Of a DNA stretch of 64,000 bases, positions 1-11,661 are shown piece by piece. This stretch comes from Bedellia somnulentella (Eukaryota; Arthropoda; Insecta; Lepidoptera; Bedelliidae). The DNA is taken from contig OY755178.1 of the NCBI GenBank assembly GCA_963576735.1, positions 14,074,001-14,138,000 on the forward strand, read 5' to 3'. Made by a program: the position numbers and the translations under genes. Within the stretch, counting starts at the first letter, position 1; each line of letters begins with the position of its first letter. The notes beneath the pieces were generated by a model. It saw only the letters and a list, made by a program, of their open reading frames with translations, ran no database searches and was not told the DNA's origin.

Positions 1-84
1 ATAAATAATAAATTAATTAATATACGTATATACAATATACATATCAAGTTAGCCCCAAACTAAGTTGAACTTGTATTACGGAAA

Positions 85-314
85 AATATCTCAACGGTAT
101 ATATATATATATAATCTATATATATAAAAGAAAGTCGTGTTAGTTACACTATTTGTAACTCGAGAACAGATGAACCGATCTGGCCGAAAATTGTTAGAGA
201 GGTAGCTTAGAACCAAGAAAAGGACATAGGATTAAATCATCACGCTAAATACTGTAGGGGGTAAACAGTAAAAATATTTAACACCATCCGTGCGAAGCCG
301 GGGCGGACCACTAG
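85..314 (+). mobile_element. Helitron-like relic
   Basis: The segment ends in a GC-rich stretch (gaagccggggcggaccactag) followed by T. That CTAG|T terminus after a gcggac block is typical of non-autonomous lepidopteran Helitrons. No coding sequence is visible and the 5' end is only guessed. Confidence 0.4.
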
Positions 315-980
315 TATTATAATAACACATATAAATAACAACCAAGACTTTAGATTTTTGAAGAAATTTCGGTTGATCATCCCTTTCTAAAAAAAACTAA
401 AAATCCTGTTTTTACATACTACATAGAACCGGGATTTATTTAGAATTTCTTAAAGTAATAATATAAGTGCTATCGTAAATAAACACGTTATATTGTTTGA
501 GTCGGTGCCAGTCCACCTAAACAAATTTTAATTGTAAACCAATACATAAACTATTCTTACTTAAATCACCAAAATTCTCAATTTTGTCACCGATATAAAA
601 AAATATACATTTTTAAACTTTTTAGTGAAATTTTCAATACATACAAGGTTTTTTGAAGTCGTGTTTGTATTATTTTTTTTGCAAAATAATGTTTTTTTTT
701 TAATTTCAATTGTTGAAATTTATAACTATAATAAATCTACCGTAGCTTTTGAAAGTGTTTGTAAAGAGAACAACAATCCAAATATGTTTTCTTCCAATTT
801 TGTACTGCCTGAACGTAAATATTAGAATAATTTCTTATCGATCGTACCAATTCTAACTGGACATAAATCCATCTAAGTGTCCATCATTAAAACTAATTAT
901 ATAACGAGGTTGAACTGACCAGACAATTATTACTGGCAATATCGAGGTTCTTGACCGCGTCGGGCCTCAGGCATATATTA
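315..980. other. AT-rich stretch without recognised gene
   Basis: A 66-codon open frame at 625-825 has low-complexity Phe/Leu/Asn composition and no family resemblance. I see no supported feature. Confidence 0.5.
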
Positions 981-1042
981 CATACATACATACTATCACG
1001 CCGTTAGTTCCCATTGGGGTAGGGAGAGACTATCGATCGCTT
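981..1042 (-). mobile_element. LINE-alpha 3' end stub
   Basis: This is an antisense copy of the last ~60 bases of LINE-alpha: a catacata tail, tcacgccgttag, cccattggggtag and gagactatcgatcgc, as at 4560-4615 and 17495-17540. It is strongly 5' truncated. Confidence 0.7.
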
Positions 1043-1087
1043 AGTAATTAGACATATATTGACATGGAAAAATACGGAATGAAAGTC

Positions 1088-1200
1088 ATACATACATATA
1101 CTCACGGCTATTTATTCCTAGAATGGATAGCCAGAGCTACAGAATTATAAATTCCTCAGCCACTTTTGGAAGTTGCGTGGGGAAAATATGGTAAAATGAT
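1088..1200 (-). mobile_element. SINE-A 3' fragment
   Basis: Antisense tail of SINE-A: catacatatactcacggcta, then the gnatagccagagct block and ctcagccacttttggaagtt. The 5' half is missing. It lies next to the LINE-alpha stub, and the two share a related tail. Confidence 0.7.
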
Positions 1201-1203
1201 AAT

Positions 1204-1352
1204 AAAATGCAATTCTCAATTGGCAGAGCGACGGGGGCGTATACCCGAGGTAGCGGGTTCGATCCCCGCCTGTGTCAAAGTTTTTCTTTCCTTTATTTAT
1301 CCTTTATTTATTAGAAATAATCCCCACATGAGGTTTTCATGAACAAAAACAT
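1204..1352 (+). mobile_element. SINE-C copy (tRNA-like head)
   Basis: The head contains an A-box-like tggcagagcg and a B-box-like gggttcgatcccc (about 1255-1267), so it derives from a tRNA. It is followed by a T-rich linker (tttctttcctttatttat) and the family tail ccccacatgaggttttcatg. Pieces of the same family occur at 18125, 18556, 23963 and 56052. No intact tRNA cloverleaf is evident, so this is a SINE rather than a tRNA gene. Confidence 0.6.
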
Positions 1353-1688
1353 ACAAATTAAGTAATGCCATTAATTTGACCACTGTTGAACACAACACAA
1401 CCGTAATATTCTACTTTAATTAATGCTATTGCCTTTCCAACGCAATCATATATTTTTGCAAGGTCCCAGAATAAACCTATAGAAGGCCCTCGATTTTAAA
1501 ATATTTTACATCTCACTTTACGTCCATTTCAATTGCTTATCATGAAAAATATTCATCAATTAAAAATCAAAAAGCATCTGGTACTATGTATTTTTTTTAT
1601 AAGTTTACTAAGAACTAATTAAAGTGGTAAATATAAAAACTGCATAATAGAAATACCTAAAATTTATTATTTAAAGTTTAGCACACAT

Positions 1689-1971
1689 GCATACACCCGT
1701 AGCCACAATCGTTAGTGATGGGTCCCCTACACCTACAAAATCACCCAAAAACCACTTTAAAAAAGCCAGGCAGCCAGATCTTCGGAGCTAGAAACTCTTC
1801 AGCCACATTTGGAAGTTGATAAGGGAGAAGGTGGTAGAAATAAATATCGTTGGAGATGGGTCTCCAACTGCATCGCCCAAAAACCACTTTTAAAATACCC
1901 TTAGTCGCCTCTTACGACATCCGTGGGTAGAAAGGGGTTGTGGTATTCTAATCCGTCAATACACGGCATAT
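1689..1971 (-). mobile_element. SINE-A copy, antisense
   Basis: Diverged full-length-like SINE-A in reverse. The body motif gatgggtctccaac...catcgccca, the head complement cttagtcgcctcttacgaca and tattctaatccg are all recognisable. The tail end is rearranged. Confidence 0.7.
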
Positions 1972-2239
1972 TTGGAAATTCATATTTGTAAATGTATAAA
2001 ATTGACACGCCCACTCGTCCCTTTGTTAGCGGACTCATGAACCGAGTAACAAAACGAAATAGCTAAATAATTCATGTAATTTGTATCTGATTCACGTTTA
2101 ATTGCATACAGTCGTAGTGTATTCATATTCAACGTTAGTCAATTATCATAAATGACACGTGAAGTGTAGGTCGGCTAGAAATTGATTTACCAACTTGTGT
2201 AATGCACATTTTGCGCCTTTAACTTAGCTTTTAAGAACC

Positions 2240-2495
2240 GCCGTGTAGTGTCGGCTTAGAATGTCACTACCCCTTTCTCGGGTGTCGTAAGTGGCGACTA
2301 AGGGTATGGGGCTATTGAAAGTGGTTTTTGGGCGATGCGGTTGGAGACCTACACCAATAATACATTGTTTCTTTCACCTTCTCCCTTATCATCATTTATC
2401 TTTATCATAAATGTGGCTGAAGAGTTTCTAGCTTTGAAGCTCTGGCTACCCCTTTTTAGGATTTATGACCGAGTGTATATGTAAGTATGTATGTA
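2240..2495 (+). mobile_element. SINE-A copy with target-site duplication
   Basis: Complete SINE-A. It has the head gccgtgtagtgtcggctta, the body gggcgatgcggttggaga and the tail ctctggctacccc followed by a (tgta)n run. An 11-bp direct repeat, ttttaagaacc, flanks it at 2229-2239 and 2496-2506, as expected for LINE-mediated insertion. Confidence 0.85.
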
Positions 2496-2509
2496 TTTTA
2501 AGAACCCAT

Positions 2510-3905
2510 CGCAATCATCTATGTTTGCAGAAATTGTATGTGGTCCATTTTGAAAATATTTGATATTTATCAACAATATTCTATTAACTTCTCTACTTCT
2601 GAATATTTACTCCTAACTGAATAAACAGGTGTCCAAGTATGTTTTTATGTAAATAGCATTGCAGACGATCAATAATAAGTTAGTTAATATATACTGAAGG
2701 ATGACTGAAAGTAAAGGTACAAAAATGATTTCTCGAAATGTACTGGCTGGTGTATTTCAAAGGATTAACTTCAGAGAATATTGATCATATATTCACTTAA
2801 TAGAAGGTGCCTAAGTGTGTTATTATATACGTTAAGTTATAGATATTCCCCAGGCTTAGGCTAGATTTTCCATACCATGCTTATAAACACAATCTTCCAT
2901 GAAAGATCGTGTTTTATAAACCTCTATATTGTAAGCAACCATCACGTGCCGCTCACAAAAACTACATCAAGTGAAAACAACAGCTACTTTATTATAAAAA
3001 CAATTTCCTTCGTTTCTTGCTAATGGCTGACGACGTTTGTTTGTGGTGCGCTGCTCGTACATATTCGATATAAACTATGATAAGTTCGTTCTCGTATATG
3101 ACGTGATAGTTTTTCATGATTCGAAAATATAGGAAAATAAATGTATTAACGGACATATTTTATTCACAGATCAAGTAAGCAAAAACTAAGTAGAAATAGT
3201 ATTATGCAATACTAACTCAATTTATTTATTACCCTTTTTGCGCAGAACATGTTTTAAGCAATGACACACAAAAGTACCTCTTTCTCGGTTCTCCTCGTGA
3301 AAAGTTTCTACTGCATAGAGAAACTCTTAACAAAGCTTCACAAATGCCTTTTGAAGACTCTCACAAATGCCCTTTTTATAAACAGGCAGTGTTCTAAAAT
3401 CGGCTTTCAGACATCACGGAATTTTCGACAAAAAGATATAGTCTTTCCATTTTTGGCTTTTCTTAAGAAATTCCACTAATTTCTACAACTCACATATTGA
3501 TTTTATTATGACGTCTTAAAAAGGCCTGACTCTTATACTTTAAAATCAGAAATTAATTAATTTAGATTATTAGTCATAAGACCGAACTTTAATTAAAAAA
3601 TATATATACATACGGTCGAATTGAGAACACTCCTTTTTTTGAAGTCGGTTAAAAAAATATGCTGAAAATATTAATACAGCGATGAAAACCATTACAGTAT
3701 TTTAAAACACATCAAACATAAATCATAAAAGTCGCCAGTGACACAAACTGTGTCACAATCCATTTACACTAACAAATTACATAGACACACGTGATAGATA
3801 GTTTACCCGATTATTCGTTGCTTTTTCTTCGTAAAGCCACTTTCGAGCAACTGTTTAGAATGTCCGAGTGTATAAAAGTTAATTTACGTTGGTATCATAT
3901 CCGAT
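2510..3905. other. No gene recognised
   Basis: AT-rich unique sequence. A 72-codon frame at 3261-3479 shows no recognisable domain and no splice context. I cannot support a feature here. Confidence 0.5.
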
Positions 3906-3911
3906 AGTCTT

Positions 3912-4411
3912 CACATCTCAAACTCAAACATTCACGCTGTATATCCCCGAAGGGGTTGGAAGAGGTACTGATACTTCTGAACATCACGTGACATTGTCAC
4001 CTGGTGTTAAGAGTACCCACGTTTTATTTGATAGTGTACGCACGGGACAGGGGCAGGCCTATCGTCGATTTGTACGATTACACGGTCACATGACTAAGTA
4101 CAACGTAATCATATGGGTTTTCTCACGATGTTTTACCTCACCGTTAACAACCATGATAAATTTATCACCCATGTGTCTTGAGAAAAAAATGTGGACAGTC
4201 CTTATAATAATATCGAAATCAGTTAAATAAGCAAAAAACAGCACGGAACACTAGACGCACTTCAAAGCAAGTAATACTTACATGATTTAAATGAAAATTA
4301 ATGTCAGAGGTAAAATAAATCTTAATGGACTGCAGACGCGACACGGGATTTCAAGCCTCATCGATCATCTGCACGATAAGCGGAGTTTTACCCACTGAGC
4401 TATCACGGTTG
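3912..4411 (-). mobile_element. SINE-B copy, antisense, interrupted
   Basis: From the left, the tail region (cgaaggggttgg, gaacatcacgtgac), the core (gtgacatgactaagtac counterpart) and, after about 130 bp of unrelated sequence (4195-4335), the tRNA-like head ending gagctatcacgg at 4405 are visible. An insertion or rearrangement therefore splits the element. The 113-codon frame crossing it is not a gene. Confidence 0.7.
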
Positions 4412-4455
4412 CTTCACCTGTTCGCCTCTATCTGCTTTTGAGTTTAATGTACTTT

Positions 4456-4551
4456 ACTATATACATACATACATATACTCACGGCTATAAATCCCTAGAA
4501 GGGGTAGCCAGAGCTAAGGAATTAGAAATTCCTCAGCCACTTCTGGAAAGT
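4456..4551 (-). mobile_element. SINE-A 3' fragment
   Basis: Antisense SINE-A tail and last third (tactcacggctataaatccc, agccagagctaagg, ctcagccacttctgg). It breaks off exactly where the tail of the minus-strand LINE-alpha begins at 4552, so the LINE probably landed in or beside a SINE-A. Confidence 0.75.
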
Positions 4552-4609
4552 TACATACATACATATTCTCACGCCGTTAGTTCCCATTGGGGTAGGCAGA
4601 GACTATCGA

Positions 4610-4938
4610 TCACCACTTTGTACGATCCTGGCAAACCTCTCTGGCTTCGTTTACATCCATAAATCTTTTCATACATGCTCTTTTATTCTTCATACTGCGG
4701 ACACCTGCCTTTTTGAGCACATTTTCTATTTGATCCAAATGTGTCCTCCGAGGTCGTCCTCTACTAACATTACCTTCCACATTGGCTCTATATATCTCTT
4801 TCACCAATTTACTGTCATCCATCCTCTCTATGTGCCCAAACCATCTCAACATTCCTTTTTCTATCTTTCTTACAATATCATCTTTTACATCACACCTTTC
4901 ACGAATCACATCATTCCTCACACGATCACATAACCTTA
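4610..4938 (-). pseudogene. LINE-alpha ORF, C-terminal end
   Basis: C-terminal segment of the LINE-alpha polyprotein: DVKDDIVRKIEKGMLRWFGH, then KLVKEIYRANVEGN and the RGRPRRTHLDQI motif, ending CQDRTKW. The frame is separated from the RT portion by the 415-bp MITE. Aligned with copy 2 it matches residue for residue on both sides of the insertion, so the MITE is the main lesion here. Confidence 0.8.
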
Positions 4939-5353
4939 ATGGCTGGTTTACACAGTGCGAGCTAGCGTACGAGTCAGCCTTCCGAGTAGCTGCACTGCAG
5001 TAACTCGCACTGTTTGGACGTAACTTACGAGTAACTCGTACGTGCGAGTTGGTCAGTAGCTCGCATCCGAGTTACTTCAACATTTTTTGTTTTCACTCGC
5101 CTGCTCGCCCGGCAGCAACTCACCCATGACAGCGGCTCAGCCGTCGCTCGCATCGTTTGGACGCGTTCGGCAGTAGCTCGCCAGTGCCAGCCGGACAGTT
5201 GTGAGTGGAACCCCGTGGACATTGCAACTCGACTCGGACTGGGACTGGGTGTTGTGTAGACAGCAAAGGCGAGCCGAGCTACTGGCGTACGAGTAGACAG
5301 ACCGAGTAGCTGTCTACTTGCCAGGCAGCAGCTCGCACTGTGTAAACCAGCCA
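4939..5353. mobile_element. Harbinger-like MITE inserted in LINE-alpha
   Basis: Long terminal inverted repeats (tggctggtttacacagtgcg / its complement at 5334-5353) bound a GC- and CpG-rich core. The flanks read ...ccTTA | element | TTAcatt..., whereas uninterrupted LINE-alpha copy 2 has a single TTA in the matching position. A 3-bp TTA duplication is the signature of PIF/Harbinger elements. The core is rich in degenerate copies of gagtaactcg / gtagctcgc and has no plausible transposase; the 119-codon frame at 5025-5384 is an artefact. Confidence 0.8.
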
Positions 5354-7731
5354 TTACATTACACACTTTTCTAAGGGATCTCATTTCTACTGCTGCTTCA
5401 CTCTACTTTCATGCTTCTTCTGCCACACCCAACATTCACTGCCATACATAAGCGTAGGAACGAGGACAGCATCATGCACAGCCATTCGGGCCTTTTCAGA
5501 CACCGACTGACTAGACATTAGACTATCCAGTGCTCCATTTACCGCATTACCCTTTTTCACTCTTCTCTCGATATCTTCATCACACTTTCCATCCCTAGTA
5601 AACAAACTTCCCAAATATACAAACTCTTTCACTTGTTCCACTTTCTTACCATTAATCTCAATCACGCATTCGGTTATATTCACCTCTCTCTCAAAAACCA
5701 TAGTTTTTGTTTTATCCACATTCACCCTCATTCCCTTTTTTTCAAAAGACGCACATGCAATATTCATCATCTCTTGCAGCTCTTCCACCGATGATGCAAG
5801 TAGCACTTGATCGTCGGCATATAAGAGGCATTTAATGATGAAACCACCCATTCTCTATCCATAATCACTTTCACGCAACTCTGTTAAACAGTCATCCATG
5901 AACAAATTGAAGAGCCACGGGGAAGCTACACAACCCTGTCGGACACCCCGAGAGATCCCGAACCAGTCAGTATTTTCCCCGTTTACTCTCACACATGCAC
6001 TGGAATCCTCATAGAGTGATACCAGTGCACGTATAAGTCGACTCCCCAAACCGAACTTGGATAACACCTCCCATAAACACTTTCTTACCACCCTATCATA
6101 CGCCTTCTCTAAATCAATGAAGGAGCAATACACCTTTCGGTTCTTAGCTAAGAAATTTTCGGTGATGCTCCTTAAAGAGAAGATTTGGTCCATACATCCC
6201 ATTCCCTTTCCAAATCCTGCTTGCACATCCCAAATTTTATCATCCGTTTCATTCATCACTCTTTCAATCAAAACCTTTGCATACAATTTACCGACAATGC
6301 TGAGTAGGCTAATTCCACGGTAGTTTCTAGCCTCCTGGTGTGACCCCTTTCCTTTATATAAAGGCACAATTACCGCTTTGCACCAGTCTTGTGGCACTTT
6401 GCCACTCAACCAGCATTTTTGGAAAAGGAAGTATAACCAGGAAGCCACCATCCCTTTACCAGCCCTCAGCATTTCAGTGTTTATCCTGTCATACCCTGCC
6501 ACTTTCCCTAGTTTCATACTTTTCATTGCTTTCATTATTTCTTCCATACTGATCTCACTGTCACTAAAGTCACCCATAACGTCGTTCCAATCAACATTAC
6601 TGCCGATTGGCGAAGAAATGGATGTATCCTCTTTTTCAAAGAGTCCCTCAAAATATTTCTTCCATACTCGCCTTATGCTACTTTCATCCGTCGCCAATTC
6701 ACCCTGTTCATCTCTCACAACATTCACTCTCGTGTTTTGGGAAACTCCCTTTTCTTTCCGGATATATTTCCAGAACAACTTTTGGTTATTCGGAAATTAT
6801 CGGAGAGTTTTCTCTCACACCATTCTATCAGATCACGCTTTTTCTTTTCTATTTTCTTCTTAACCTCATTCTTAACTCTCTTATATTCATCTTCACTATT
6901 CTTTACTACATCATCTGTTACTCTCGCATCCATTCGTTTACTAGCTTTAATCGCTAGTAAATCTAACCAAGCTTTCTTCTTATCTCCAACTGCCTCTTTC
7001 ACATCTTTATCCCACCAACTTGTTGGTGGACTATTTGTTCTTTTACTCAATCCACATACTTCCGTCGCACATTCAACCATTGAAGATTTGAGCACATCCC
7101 ATACTTCTTCTATTTCCAATTCATCCTTCATCTCCACGCAACTTAGCCTGTCGTCCAATTTCTTCATATATTCATCTCTAATATTTTCATCCTCTTCCAA
7201 TTTCTCCACTTTTAGTCTCGCAAATTCAGTTGTCGATACTTTGGCCCTGTGACGCCAACGCGTGCACAGTCCCCTCAATCGTGATATCACGAGAAAGTGG
7301 TCCGTGCCAACGTTAATGCCCCTATGGACTCTGGTGTTAACAACCTTTGCTCTTAGCCTTTCATCCACTATCACAAAATCTATCATACTTCTCTCGCTTC
7401 CTCTCTGTCTAGTATACATATGGATATCTTTGTGTTCAAACAACGTGTTCGTAACACAAAGATTTCTCTCCAAACATACATCAATCACTTTCTCACCATT
7501 CTTGTGCACTCTTTTATCACCAAACTTTCCTAAAACTCTTTCACAACCGTTGCGTGACACACCAACCCAACCATTAAAATCTCCTAACATAACAATTTTC
7601 TCATTTTCATCACACCCATTCGCAACATCGTCTAACAGATTCCAAAACTCCTCCCTCTCGGATAGTGATCTGGACATGTCCGGAGCATACACGCAAATTA
7701 TGCGCATCCGGACAAGCCCTACCTTCACCAT
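5354..7731 (-). pseudogene. LINE-alpha ORF, endonuclease-RT portion, frameshifted
   Basis: Two frames make up one former polyprotein. The N-terminal block (7731-6724) carries the APE endonuclease motifs GDFNGWVG, MIDFVIV and TDHFLV. A frameshift near 6780 moves the reading to 6778-5387, with RT motifs FIDLEKAYDRV, RQGCVASPWLF and YADD. An in-frame stop at 5853-5855 separates the palm from the LLYADD region. The YADD catalytic pair survives. The polyprotein would nick target DNA and reverse-transcribe the element's RNA; this copy cannot make an intact product. Confidence 0.85.
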
Positions 7732-7757
7732 TATCCATAGGAGCCTTGTGCCTGGAA

Positions 7758-7876
7758 AGTTTTTGGTGATGGGTCTCCAACCTCATCGCCCAAAAATCCC
7801 TTAAAAGCCCCCAATACCGTAAGTCGCCTCTTACGTACACCCACCGGAAGAAATGGGGTATTTTATTTTAAGCCGT
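7758..7876 (-). mobile_element. SINE-A head joined to LINE-alpha 5' end
   Basis: Reverse complement of the SINE-A 5' half: ttggtgatgggtctccaacc, catcgcccaaaaatccctta, gtcgcctcttacgtacaccc and ccggaagaaatggggt. In the LINE's own orientation this head runs directly into LINE endonuclease sequence at about 7745, with no SINE-A 3' half between. It is therefore either a template-switch chimera or a LINE inserted into a SINE. Confidence 0.75.
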
Positions 7877-8249
7877 TTTTTTATTTTAATACCGTTTTAT
7901 TTATTTCATTCTTGAACAACATGAATAAGAGTTTTTCATTGAGGCACTGCTATTTCTAATATATTATAGCTTTTATTAGTTCTTCTATGTCGTCATATAA
8001 TTATTTTTCTAATTCCTTGGCATATCACAACGACAAGCGTTGTTGAACTAATATCGGTGTGTGAAAGCGGTGCATTCACTCAGACACAATACTGCACCAT
8101 ACACATTTTCCCAAAAAGAGGTTAAGATAATTTTGGCATCAACAATACAAGATACCATCAGAAATTTATGTCTTCACGACATCGCCCACCATAATTTCTA
8201 AGTTCAAATATAATTTTCTTAAAAGTGAAACGTTCCGTTCAATCAAATT

Positions 8250-8512
8250 GCCGTGTAGAGCCGGCCTAGAATGTCACTACCCCTTTCTACCTACGGGTGT
8301 CTTAAGAGGCGACTAAGGGTGTGAGGCTTCTTTTAGTGGTTTTTGGGGCTTCTTTAAGTGGTTTTTGAGCGATGCGGTTGGTGACCCATCACCAAAGATA
8401 CTTCATTTTTACCATCTTTTCCCCTAGCAACTTCCAAATGGGGCCGAGGAGTTTCTAGCTCTGAAGCTCTGGCTACCCCTTTTTGGGAGTCATGGCCGTG
8501 AGTACATGAATG
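8250..8512 (+). mobile_element. SINE-A copy
   Basis: Complete but diverged, with a short internal duplication of the ttttagtggtttttggggc segment near 8330-8370. The head, the gagcgatgcggttgg body and the tail gctctggctacccc...gccgtgagtac are all present. Confidence 0.8.
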
Positions 8513-8848
8513 TATTAAAATCATCGCACTTAAAGGCTCATTTACCTAGCGCAGCGCTTTCCCTAATCGGAAAAAAATATAATTCGATTCTGAAAGTTTC
8601 ACAAATAAAATTGTCGTACTTGAGTTAAGCCATAGTTTGTAATAGTTATAAAATAAAACCCTTTCGATCACTCCGACCGTAGTAAAGTAATAAAATTACA
8701 CTAACCTATATAAGGTGGGGTGACTCCTGATGGTGACTCATTACTTTCACCCGGTGTAAAAATAACACACGCACAGTGTAAATTTAGTTTTACATGCCAA
8801 GTTTATTAAAAACATGTTCGTTTATTATAGGGAATATTTTATGAATTT

Positions 8849-9102
8849 GCTGTGTAGTGTCGGCTTAGAATAGCACTACCCCATTTCTTCCGGTGGGTGT
8901 ACGTAAGAGGAGACTTACGGTATTGGGGGCTTTTAAGGGATTTTTGGACGATGAGGTTGGAGACCCATCACCAAAAACCTTTATTTTACCATCTTTTCCC
9001 CACACAATTTTCTAAAAGTGGCTGAGGAATTTCTAATTCTTTAGCTCTGGCTACCCCTTCTAGGGATTTATAGCCGTGAGTATATGTATGTATGTATATG
9101 TA
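8849..9102 (+). mobile_element. SINE-A copy
   Basis: Complete sense copy of the ccggtgggtgtacgtaag subfamily, ending in gccgtgagtatatgtatgta repeats. Confidence 0.85.
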
Positions 9103-10344
9103 ATAATTAGAAGACTAGATTTCTCATGCTTTATGTTACATAAATTCGTTTTTAAACATAGTCGTCGTGCAATTATTCAAACAAATTAAACTCATTAGCT
9201 TAAACGCGAGAGCTATGAATTTCACGGAATTTTCGTTTGTAGTCTGTATAGTTGGTATTTTGTTTTTTACTGCAAATGTAAATATTTAAGTATACAATAT
9301 CCATGCTGGCTTTTTATTTTTAAGATTAAAAAAAAGGTTCATATTTTAATCAGTATAATTTATATAATATTAACAATACAATATTGGATATTCGATACGA
9401 TTTTTCAATGCTGCTATAGATATATATGGTAGCGCTCTTTTAAACTACTTTTATAATTTTAGTATCCTAAATTATATATGATCACTACTATAAGTCATTC
9501 TGTATGTTTTGATCATCTCAAACGTCTCAAACTTAAACGTTCACGCCGTTAACGCCTAAGGGGTTGGCAGAGGTACTAATTGTTCAAATTGTTTAAAGAA
9601 CATAATATTTGTAAATTATTTTAATTATGATGTGCAATAAAGAGTCAGTTTTCTAAAAATTAAATCACGCCATATTTTTTTCTTCAACACGAATGACTAT
9701 CGCGGCATATGGTTTTTTTTCTTCCTGACGAAAATATGTCAAAAATACAGAGCGTGGAAAATTAACGAAACTTTAGGCTATAGCTTAATATTACCTACTT
9801 GTGAGGTCACTAAGTCATGCTCATCTACTAATATTTATTTTTTTATTTGTATCAACAAAGCCACCAAAATAAAATATTATTAGAAAAATAACCGTATGAC
9901 TATAGTTGGACCAAATAATTTACTGATAAATATTTTCTCACACTGTGTTGATGTCTTTTCTTAATTCCTTTATTTTGACTTATATATTTTCTAGAAGGTA
10001 TAACCTGTTACGGATAATATTTCTTATAAAGCGGATATCTCGTACCGTTTCATAAATAAAACATACGCTACGGCAACACCAATAAAATTTAGGGCCTCTT
10101 CGTACTAACAAAAGAGGGAAATATATTGTCACTAAAAGTAAGGTTATGAGGCAACAAGGGTAAGAGAAACACCCTTTTCTTAGGTCGTAATTTAATTCAA
10201 TGAGACGTCTATTTCGCGTAAACAAGGTCATAAATAATAAACAACAGTATTTCCAGCTTTCTCAATCATGAACCAAAAATTTAATTCACTTTAGCTTTAT
10301 ACTTTTTTGTAAGCACCGAATAAATAATACGTTATCCTATATGT
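9103..10344. other. No gene; one SINE-B tail
   Basis: AT-rich unique DNA. The only recognisable feature is a short antisense SINE-B tail at about 9518-9582 (gttcacgccg, aaggggttggcagaggtact). The 83-codon minus frame at 9980-10231 has no family signature. Confidence 0.5.
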
Positions 10345-10552
10345 ATAGCTGTATCGTGTCGGCTTAGAATAGTACTAATCCATTCTTACCGTGGGTATCG
10401 TAAGAGGCAACGTAGAGTATTGAGTCTTTTTTTTTAATTGAATTTTAGGCGAAACTTTTAAATACAATCCTTTCCCCTCTCAAAAAAAATTCTAATTCAG
10501 AAACTCTGATATTCCTTTTTTTGTATTTATAGCTGTCAATTAATGAATGAGT
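10345..10552 (+). mobile_element. SINE-A relic
   Basis: Highly diverged copy. gtgtcggcttagaatagtac, accgtgggtatcgtaagagg and tatttatagctgtcaa remain, but much of the body has decayed to T-rich sequence. Confidence 0.6.
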
Positions 10553-10578
10553 GAATTTTCTTATTAATTTAAGCCTTA

Positions 10579-10662
10579 AAACGTTCATGACGCATACCCC
10601 CGAAGTGGTTTGTAGAGGTAAATATACTTTTGAACATCACGTGACATTGTCACCCGGTGTTG
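10579..10662 (-). mobile_element. SINE-B 3' fragment
   Basis: Antisense tail: acgttcatgacgcatacccc, cgaagtggtttgtagaggta and gaacatcacgtgacattgtc. The head half is absent. Confidence 0.6.
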
Positions 10663-11042
10663 TTATTTAATCTTTGTCGAAAACTGCTTTAAAAGCAAAA
10701 CCTGCAGATATTTTACCTTCCACTATAATTTCAACTGACTCCGTCGTAATCAGTTAGAGAATAATTTGGAATATGCTCGCAGCTAAATTATCATGTTACG
10801 TGTTAGAATGTCGTGAGGGTCGCGCCTACCTTCCAACGTCGTCCACATTCATCAACATACGAACTCGGTAATGGACACAAATTAACATTGTACATTTATG
10901 CGGAATTTTGAATACATTTCTTTAATTTGTGTTCAGGCCTAAGTACTAGTTAGTATGAGTGTTAGTACTGACAAATTAAGACAAGGAAATTGTTACTCTT
11001 CATAGCTACTTCAACATCAAATTATGTTTGCGTGCGTAAGTC

Positions 11043-11243
11043 ATGAGAGGTGGCTGAGTTGTACTTAGTCATGTGACAGTGTATTCGTGCAAAAACGGCG
11101 ATAGGCCCTGCCCCCTATCACGTGAGTACACGGTCCATGCAAAACGTGGGTACTCTGAACACCAGGTGACAAAGTCACGTGATGTTCAGAAGTATTAGTA
11201 CCTCTGCCAACCCCTTCGGGGATATTTGGCGTGAAAGTTTATG
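11043..11243 (+). mobile_element. SINE-B copy, 5' truncated
   Basis: Sense copy lacking the tRNA-like head. It runs from gtggctgagttgtacttagt through gtgatgttcagaagtattag to accccttcggggatatttgg and a T-rich tail. Confidence 0.75.
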
Positions 11244-11661
11244 TTTTTTTTTTTTTTTTATAAAATAGAGCCTAATTTCATAAAGCAAATTTGAAATGAA
11301 GTTTAGCGAAACGCTTTTAAATATAAAAATTTTGGGTTATATAATATAGGGTTGGGTTATACTCTCTTACCTTAAGAAATGAAATGTAATATTTAAATTT
11401 TCGAAATGTAATATGTAAATTTTCCACATTTCTACATCGGTTTCTAAAGAGAGGAAAGAGCACGTATGAAGCTTTTTTACTCACATACACTTCATCTCGT
11501 ATGATTGTATGTATGTATAGCTAACGATAGATTGATAACCCCTAACTTCCTCATTTTGATTGACAACTGCCTTTGTATTAAGGCAGTTGTTTCAAACCCA
11601 GAAACATAATCAAACTCAGAAATCCTTCTTTTGGGGATTCACGATTCAAAAATATGTCTTT

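Larger units (their letters stand above)
4552..7745 (-). mobile_element. LINE-alpha copy 1 (APE-EN + RT non-LTR retrotransposon), damaged
   Basis: Element on the minus strand, 5' truncated inside the endonuclease region. It retains most of the endonuclease (GDFNGWVG, SMIDFVIV, GTDHFLV), the RT (QAGFGKGMGCMDQIF, FIDLEKAYDRV, GVRQGCVASPWLF, LLYADDQVLL) and the C-terminal RGRPRRTHLDQI region. The 3' end carries the common hairpin and a tgta-repeat tail. A MITE interrupts it at 4939-5353, and a SINE-A head abuts its 5' end at 7758-7876. It is clearly older than the copy at 33369-36788. The clade cannot be fixed without a tree. Confidence 0.9.

Noticed and set aside
625..825. 66-codon open frame
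   Set aside because: Low-complexity composition, no splice or homology support.
1204..1270. Possible tRNA gene
   Set aside because: A- and B-box-like words are present, but no full cloverleaf; the same head recurs attached to a common tail, so it is a SINE.
5025..5384. 119-codon minus-strand open frame
   Set aside because: It lies almost wholly inside the Harbinger-like MITE and reads repeat text; no family resemblance.
4610..7804. Numerous plus-strand open frames across LINE-alpha copy 1
   Set aside because: They are antisense shadows of the minus-strand LINE polyprotein.
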